From NCBI GenBank assembly GCA_903933085.1, contig CAIZIN010000071.1, positions 1-23,960 of the forward strand: DNA of 23,960 bases, read 5' to 3'. Under the pieces are notes generated by a model. That model was given only the letters and a program-made list of their open reading frames with translations. It was not told the origin of the DNA and did not search any database. This document shows, piece by piece, positions 19,400-23,960 of this stretch. Source of the DNA: an uncultured bacterium. GTDB taxonomy: Bacteria > Patescibacteriota > Minisyncoccia > Phycocordibacterales > CAIZIN01. Each line of letters opens with the position of its first letter. The stretch's first letter is position 1. A program made the position numbers and the translations under genes.

Positions 19400-20014
19400 T
19401 TAATTGTTTTCTAAATATTTTTTATACTGTTCATCATCTTCTCTCATATGTTTAAGAATTAAATTTCTTATAAACTCTGATCTATTTGTTTTGTATGTAA
19501 AGTTTACCCAATTTAAGTAACTCTCTATTTCTCTCGTTAAAACAATATTAAATTTTACAACAGGTTGACCTCCGTTATTATTTAAAAAATCATTGAGTAT
19601 GTCGGCTAAATTGGAATCATCGTATTCAACAACTTTTAAAAGAGGGGAGTTTAGTCCTGAGAGAAAAGTTTTTTTAGATTTATTATTATTTTTTGAGGTT
19701 TTCTTTTTTGACACAAGAAACAAAGTAGGTTTATTTTTTGAAAGTCCCAGGGTTATTTGATGACCGAGACTAAAACTTGCCACTGTCCCTTCAATTATGA
19801 GTACGTCAGAGGCTAGTATAGACGCAACAACCTTGTTGTATACATCTTCACGGTCTAGTGATGCTATTGTGTTGCTTTCAACTAAATTAATAGCCTCTTC
19901 AAGCCAATCTCGCATAATAATATGACCCATCCCTCTGATAAGCTCACAAATTTTCCGATAGTTATTTTTGTATGTTTCTAGCTCTGATGTAGAACAGGCG
20001 AAATGGACTTTCAT
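19400..20014 (-). CDS. Nucleoside 2-deoxyribosyltransferase-like protein with C-terminal ribbon-helix-helix
   Basis: A 204-residue protein, first gene of the leftward operon. Residues 1-105 match the nucleoside 2-deoxyribosyltransferase / MilB-type N-glycosidase fold: MKVHFACSTS, then ILASDVLIIEGTVASFSLGH with the likely catalytic Glu75 and the Ser/Gly loop, then KPTLFLVS. Residues about 153-192 (VKFNIVLTREIESYLNW, NRSEFIRNLILKHM) match a ribbon-helix-helix DNA-binding fold. The combination suggests an enzyme that also controls its own promoter; direct 8-bp repeats lie beside the start. Alternatively the RHH part only mediates dimers. Confidence 0.75.
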   Translation of the reverse strand: MKVHFACSTSELETYKNNYRKICELIRGMGHIIMRDWLEEAINLVESNTIASLDREDVYNKVVASILASDVLIIEGTVASFSLGHQITLGLSKNKPTLFLVSKKKTSKNNNKSKKTFLSGLNSPLLKVVEYDDSNLADILNDFLNNNGGQPVVKFNIVLTREIESYLNWVNFTYKTNRSEFIRNLILKHMREDDEQYKKYLENN

Positions 20015-20017
20015 AGT

Positions 20018-20030
20018 TTTTATAAGTATA
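20018..20030 (-). promoter_or_regulatory. Leftward promoter of the nucleotide island
   Basis: On the minus strand TGCTATACT, an extended -10 box (TATACT at 20030-20025), ends ten bases before the ATG at 20014. A leader of a few bases results. The -35 match is poor. Confidence 0.5.
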
Positions 20031-20086
20031 GCATTAAATATTTAGTAGGCTAATACCTAAGGTACTTATAATAACATTAATTTATG

Positions 20087-20124
20087 TATAATGCAATGTT
20101 GTGTAGGTGTGTAAGTGTGTATAC
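20087..20124 (+). promoter_or_regulatory. Rightward promoter and three 8-bp direct repeats (possible operator)
   Basis: TATAAT at 20087-20092 preceded by TG. Immediately after the predicted transcription start come GTGTAGGT, GTGTAAGT and GTGTATAC (20101-20124), three units in exact 8-bp register. RHH proteins commonly bind short, evenly spaced half-sites, and the divergent gene encodes an RHH domain. The rightward mRNA would have about a 50-base leader. Confidence 0.5.
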
Positions 20125-20148
20125 AATACATACTATCCCTAACATATT

Positions 20149-21231
20149 ATGAAACTAATTGATATCAATAAATTGCTTAATTTTACCGGATTAACAAATG
20201 CATTTAGGAGCATTGAGCGAGATATCCCAATTTCAAATGGTTTGAGACATGAGAACGATTCAGAACACAGTTATCAACTCGCAATGGTTTGTTGGTATAT
20301 TTCAATCACAGAAGGTTGTTCTTACAATATGGAGAAAATATTTAAATATGCATTAGTACATGATTTACCTGAGGTTCTTGCTGGGGATACACCTTTATAT
20401 ACTTCATGTAAGTTGCGACTGGATACTAAAAAAATGAGAGAAAAAGCATCCATTCTTAAGCTTAAAGAGGATTTTAAAAATTTTGATGATTTACATGAGT
20501 GTATAAACAAATATGAAGTTATGGTGGATGATGAAAGCAGGTTTGTGTATGCTGTAGATAAACTTTTGCCAATATTGTCTATATATTTAGATGGTGGGTA
20601 TGGGTGGAAAACACATAAGGTGAGTTTGGATTCTATTATTTGTCGAAATAAAAATAGGATATCAGTTTCTCCAGAGATAGAAAAATATTTTAATTTAATT
20701 ATAAAAATGATCAAGAATAAAAAAGAATTTTTAGACACAGATATGATTATCATCAAAGAGGCTGTTGGGTGTGATGGACAACGGTGTGATATTCACCATG
20801 TTGATACAGATAGCTTCAGTGACATCCCAGATCAATCAAAGTTAAAGGCTCATGCTGTTTGTATGTATAAAGGTAAGATGCTATTAGTAAATCATCCAGA
20901 ATGGGATATTTGGAGTATTCCAGGAGGAACTCGTGAATCCGGTGAAACCATTGAAGAAACTCTGAAAAGAGAGATTGTGGAAGAGACAAATTGTAATGTT
21001 ATTGACATCAAACCTATAGCCTATCAGAAAGTTGTAAATCCGTCAGGAGAAGTGTGTCATTACAGACTTCAATATCTCTGTGATGTAATCCCTCTGGGTG
21101 ATTTTGAGAAAGATCCTGCAGGTAATATTAATAAAATTACATGGATTGAACCAGGTGATTTTGAATCATATATAGAAAATAAAGAATTTAAAAGACTTGT
21201 AATTAGAAGAGCTCTCGAATTATTGAAATAA
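20149..21231 (+). CDS. HD-domain nucleotidase fused to NUDIX hydrolase
   Basis: A 360-residue bifunctional protein. The N-terminal HD domain (about 1-190) resembles YfbR/HDDC2-type 5'-deoxynucleotidases: RHENDSEHSYQLA (His34, His40), ALVHDLPEVLAGD (HD at 71-72, D80) and YAVDKLLP. The C-terminal NUDIX domain (about 232-360) has the box GGTRESGETIEETL followed by KREIVEETN, with Glu266, Arg274-Glu275 and Glu278-Glu279 in place. The linker holds CDGQRCDIHH, a possible metal site. It would remove phosphates from a nucleotide at two levels (a di/triphosphate by NUDIX, a monophosphate by HD). The next gene starts at its stop codon (TAATG). Confidence 0.85.
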   Translation: MKLIDINKLLNFTGLTNAFRSIERDIPISNGLRHENDSEHSYQLAMVCWYISITEGCSYNMEKIFKYALVHDLPEVLAGDTPLYTSCKLRLDTKKMREKASILKLKEDFKNFDDLHECINKYEVMVDDESRFVYAVDKLLPILSIYLDGGYGWKTHKVSLDSIICRNKNRISVSPEIEKYFNLIIKMIKNKKEFLDTDMIIIKEAVGCDGQRCDIHHVDTDSFSDIPDQSKLKAHAVCMYKGKMLLVNHPEWDIWSIPGGTRESGETIEETLKREIVEETNCNVIDIKPIAYQKVVNPSGEVCHYRLQYLCDVIPLGDFEKDPAGNINKITWIEPGDFESYIENKEFKRLVIRRALELLK

Positions 21232-22298
21232 TGAAAATTCAGAAAATTGATAAAAAAATAATAAAAATTGTTGTAGATGAAAGTGATTATGATTTAGATG
21301 ATTATAATAATAATTTGATATATTTGGAGTCTAAAAAAATTCTGACTTTTGGAGATACTAATTTTAAAGTTTTTGAAAAATTTTTTAAAGAGAATGGTTA
21401 TACTCCAGAATCTTTAGATCTTTGTTATTTTGATGACAAATCAATAGGTCTAGAGATGCCTAAAACTTGGTATTTAAATAAGGGAAAGCATGCACTGTCT
21501 ATTGCTACTTATTATAATTATTTAAATTTTCATGGGATCGTTGAAAATAAAAAACTTGATATATTCAATAAGAAAATATTTAGTAAATTTGGTAGAGTGT
21601 CTTGTATAGAGATATATCTTGAAGATGAATTAGTCTGTTTTTTGAATAAAAATAAAATAGAATACTTTGGTACACCTAAAACATTAACTGAATGTGTTAG
21701 GTACCTTGAAGGTTGGAATATAGAGAAATATCCTAGACTTAAAGGATATATTACTTTTTCAAAGTTTATTGAATTATGGTCCAGATTAAATTTCCCAGAT
21801 TTTAATGCTAATGAGTGGTATTTGGGTAAAGAAAGATCAAATGAAATTAATTTGTCTGGAAGGTTAACAAATGTTCGAGAAGCAGTCCGTTTTTTCTGGA
21901 AGAATTATTTGTCCAGAAAGCATGGCCATTCATCGAATGAAGATGTCGAAATTGATATCTTGGATGGCAATAAGTTCTACAACATCAGACAACCTAAATT
22001 GATATTAATTTCCGAAGATCTGTTTTCGGAAGAAAACAGTAATTTTGAAATCTTCACAAATTTAACAAAAAAGATTTACCATAAAAGTATTTTTATTTCC
22101 AAAAAGAAAAATAATTTTCCATTTAAGAACGCAAAAATTGCAAGCAAAATTTACCCGAATTCTACGATTGTTTTAATTGAAACAAGTGAAAATTTTGGTA
22201 GAAACTTTTCACTAATGAATCCAATAAAACAAACAATAAATTGCGATGTGGTTATAGCTAGTAAGGTTTTGAGATATATGCTTGAAAATATCAAATAA
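21231..22298 (+). CDS. Unknown 355-residue island protein
   Basis: A soluble protein rich in Lys, Asn and Ile, with no signal peptide or membrane helix. I do not recognise a domain. The N-terminal third is mostly strands, the middle has a region with paired Trp (FIELWSRLNFPDFNANEWYL), and a Rossmann-like series of hydrophobic strands appears near the end (KLILISEDLF, KSIFISKK, STIVLIETSENFG, CDVVIASKVL). The latter could be a nucleotide- or sugar-binding fold. It overlaps the HD-NUDIX stop by one base and precedes the kinase by ten bases, so it is surely part of that operon and pathway. Confidence 0.7.
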   Translation: MKIQKIDKKIIKIVVDESDYDLDDYNNNLIYLESKKILTFGDTNFKVFEKFFKENGYTPESLDLCYFDDKSIGLEMPKTWYLNKGKHALSIATYYNYLNFHGIVENKKLDIFNKKIFSKFGRVSCIEIYLEDELVCFLNKNKIEYFGTPKTLTECVRYLEGWNIEKYPRLKGYITFSKFIELWSRLNFPDFNANEWYLGKERSNEINLSGRLTNVREAVRFFWKNYLSRKHGHSSNEDVEIDILDGNKFYNIRQPKLILISEDLFSEENSNFEIFTNLTKKIYHKSIFISKKKNNFPFKNAKIASKIYPNSTIVLIETSENFGRNFSLMNPIKQTINCDVVIASKVLRYMLENIK

Positions 22299-22308
22299 TT
22301 ATTAAAAA

Positions 22309-23325
22309 ATGAGTAAATTATTTATTGATGAGAATCCAGGCTGTGTTGATGATTATTATTTTATTAGTGTGGTAAAGGATTTTAAAATTGAAATATGTGA
22401 TTACTTTAAAATTAATATTAATTCATTTAATGTATCGCTTGATAATATTCAAATTTTAAACGAATTATCTGGGTGTAATAGCCATGTTTGTTTATTGAAT
22501 TTTTATGACAAAGAAAATAATAAGCTTAGTAAATTTTGTTTAAAGCACAGTTTTGGCTCTGATAAAGAGTCATGTCTTAAAAATGAGCGTGATATTTTAA
22601 AACTTTTAAATTTATTTGATATAAACTCTCCTAAAGTTATTGGTTTCAGATCATCGGTCGACAGATTCACACCGTGTATTTTAATGGAGTTTATTCAGGG
22701 TCATTCAGTCGATAAATTTAAACCTTCATTAAATCAGGTGGATTTGGTTATTGATAAAATTATCGAGCACCAATTAGTGATTCGAAATAACCTAATTACT
22801 CCCTATTCTTTTATTTCAGATAGGGATTTAGGTGCATATATAGACTTTGAAATGAAAGTAAAAACAATCTTAGCCAGTAATATTCCAAATTTTACCGTGC
22901 ATAGTTCGTTAGGTTTTCTAAATGATTATCTAAATGACGCAAAAATAATTAGAGAGAGAGTTGTTGTTACTGATAGATCTGCAGAAAATATTATTTTCAA
23001 TAATTATAACGAAGTTACCCTCATTGATTTTTCTACCCTTAGAGTAGGTACAAAATTTGATAATATAATCCAGTTCATTGATGATCCGAGAACTGTCCTT
23101 CCTGTTGATAAAAATATATTATTAAAACAATTGTTTAATAAGTTCAATTTTTCTAAGGATGAAATTAAATATTATTACGTTGCCAGTATTTATACAAACC
23201 TATTGCAGGGAATATATACGTATAGTAAGAATCCAAAGATTGCTATTGATTATATTAAAAATGCAAACCTGTCTTTTGAAAAACTAATAAATAAAAAAAG
23301 TGTGCTAATAGTAATTAACCATTAA
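22309..23325 (+). CDS. APH-like small-molecule kinase
   Basis: A 338-residue protein of the aminoglycoside-phosphotransferase/choline-kinase fold. Lys79 in KFCLKHSF and a Glu near 93 fit the ATP-binding pair. ILMEFIQGHSVDKF is the hinge region. The catalytic loop VVVTDRSAENIIF supplies Asp222 and Asn227, and VTLIDFSTL supplies the metal-binding Asp240, so it should be active. The usual HxD is TDRSAEN. Such kinases phosphorylate hydroxyls of sugars, nucleosides or alcohols; here a nucleoside or its sugar is plausible. The 3' end overlaps by 11 bases the convergent guanylate-kinase-like gene. Confidence 0.75.
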   Translation: MSKLFIDENPGCVDDYYFISVVKDFKIEICDYFKININSFNVSLDNIQILNELSGCNSHVCLLNFYDKENNKLSKFCLKHSFGSDKESCLKNERDILKLLNLFDINSPKVIGFRSSVDRFTPCILMEFIQGHSVDKFKPSLNQVDLVIDKIIEHQLVIRNNLITPYSFISDRDLGAYIDFEMKVKTILASNIPNFTVHSSLGFLNDYLNDAKIIRERVVVTDRSAENIIFNNYNEVTLIDFSTLRVGTKFDNIIQFIDDPRTVLPVDKNILLKQLFNKFNFSKDEIKYYYVASIYTNLLQGIYTYSKNPKIAIDYIKNANLSFEKLINKKSVLIVINH

Positions 23326-23857
23326 CACACTCTAGGATAGCACTTATTTCTTCATCAATTGTTTGATTTGCATCTATTGATATCACCCTAATTTCATTAA
23401 GTTCTAGTCCTAATACTGTCGGCTGATCAGATTTTATTCTATCGTAGATCATTTGGTATGAATCCCCACGATTTCTCATTCTTTGAATTTTTAATTTCTT
23501 GTTGATATAAATATTCACAACAACAAGATTATAAAATCCAAGATCTCGAAGCTTAGAAACACCTGTGAGCTTTGAGGTTATTAGTAGATGATGAGTTTCA
23601 GATTTAAGGTCAGTTAGTCTGGTTCCGTAGCAGGCAGTTGGGTCACTATTTTTGACTAGCACAAGATCTGGATTACTGAAGAAGTGTTCCGTTGAAAGAA
23701 AATGATAATCTTGTCCCTCAATCTCATTTGCTCTCTTTTTTCTACTTGTACAGGTTACAACTTTCTTAAAGATGTTTGGGTGCCTTTTTACTAATTCAGT
23801 TATGATAGTTGTTTTTCCACAACCGCTTTCTCCTATAAACACAAATATTCTATTCAT
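23315..23857 (-). CDS. Guanylate-kinase-like P-loop NMP kinase
   Basis: A 180-residue P-loop kinase. Walker A is GESGCGKTT at about 9-17. The segment TCTSRKKRANEIEGQDYHF has the guanylate-kinase nucleotide-binding pattern (S-R-x-x-R-x-x-E-x-x-G-x-D-Y). The lid reads IQRMRNRGDS. It is shorter than classical Gmk (about 200) and its C-terminal part is diverged, so it may be a divergent Gmk or a kinase for another monophosphate. It carries one of the two strong Shine-Dalgarno sites of the window (AAGGAG, five bases before the start, at 23863-23868). It converges on the kinase gene and could belong to the island or be its neighbour. Confidence 0.8.
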   Translation of the reverse strand: MNRIFVFIGESGCGKTTIITELVKRHPNIFKKVVTCTSRKKRANEIEGQDYHFLSTEHFFSNPDLVLVKNSDPTACYGTRLTDLKSETHHLLITSKLTGVSKLRDLGFYNLVVVNIYINKKLKIQRMRNRGDSYQMIYDRIKSDQPTVLGLELNEIRVISIDANQTIDEEISAILECVNG

Positions 23858-23896
23858 TTTTTCTCCTTTGTGAGTTGACTATGTTTCTGATTTTTA

Positions 23897-23924
23897 AGAC
23901 TATCGTTTTTTTTGTTTTTGTCAA
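23897..23924 (-). promoter_or_regulatory. Promoter of the guanylate-kinase-like gene
   Basis: On the minus strand TTGACA (23924-23919) and TAGTCT (23902-23897) are 16 bases apart, with an A-rich spacer. The leader would be about 30 bases, enough to hold the AAGGAG ribosome binding site. Confidence 0.5.
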
Positions 23925-23960
23925 TCTTAATTGCTTTTTTTTGTATTTATTTTCCTTAGG

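Noticed and set aside
20101..20124. CRISPR-like array
   Set aside because: Three 8-bp units without spacers and no cas genes; better explained as operator half-sites or simple repeats.
17783..23857. Calling the island a prophage or known defence system
   Set aside because: No integrase, capsid, terminase, portal, nuclease or helicase genes are present; the content is enzymes of nucleotide metabolism only.
1..23960. tRNA or rRNA genes
   Set aside because: No cloverleaf with a TTCRANNY-type arm or rRNA signature was found on either strand by reading.

Overview
The window looks like a chromosomal segment of a Patescibacteria/CPR bacterium, most likely a Parcubacteria-type lineage. This rests on the short, AT-rich genes, compact r-protein genes with a cysteine-free L36, a membrane protein of a type I associate with CPR genomes, very short or absent 5' leaders with few Shine-Dalgarno sequences, and many small proteins without clear relatives. 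The lineage is inferred from gene content; no 16S gene is present.

Layout. (1) 1-1347: an anchored extracytoplasmic protein. (2) 1367-5663: a translation/transcription cluster in the order infA, rpmJ, rpsM, rpsK, rpsD, rpoA, rplQ, rplM, rpsI. It has a clear promoter before infA and another before rpoA, a structured leader before rpsD, and a strong terminator after rpsI. (3) 5664-6429: about 770 bases with no credible gene, packed with hairpins, a second terminator, a dispersed-repeat hairpin, one copy of a structured repeat (5876-5958) and a 178-bp palindromic element (6050-6227). (4) 6430-17747: mostly separate short transcription units. They encode a TIM-barrel protein, GrpE, an unknown protein, the ribosome-assembly GTPase EngB, a small basic protein, a YgjP-like metalloprotease, a HicB-like orphan, a rhodanese, TspO, an unknown protein, DnaK, DnaJ, a Cys-rich anchored protein, a nucleoside-phosphorylase-like protein and two paralogous membrane proteins. 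(5) 17783-23857: an AT-rich accessory island of nucleotide-metabolism enzymes.

The island has two divergent operons meeting at 20015-20148. Leftward: a nucleoside 2-deoxyribosyltransferase-like protein fused to a ribbon-helix-helix domain, a thymidylate-synthase-like domain fused to a SAM methyltransferase, and a MazG-like pyrophosphohydrolase. Rightward: an HD phosphohydrolase fused to a NUDIX hydrolase, an unknown 355-residue protein, and an APH-like kinase. A guanylate-kinase-like gene converges on the end. Together they suggest a pathway making, trimming and phosphorylating a modified pyrimidine nucleotide or nucleoside. The ThyA-like plus deoxyribosyltransferase-like pair recalls the MilA/MilB logic of mildiomycin-type pathways. 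The product cannot be read from sequence.

Two non-coding signals stand out. One is a repeated multi-hairpin element (7944-8116 on +, 5876-5958 on -) whose stems differ by compensatory changes while stem and loop lengths stay fixed. The other is the promoter geometry: for many genes a TATAAT-like -10 box lies only 5-13 bases before the start codon, which implies leaderless or nearly leaderless mRNAs.
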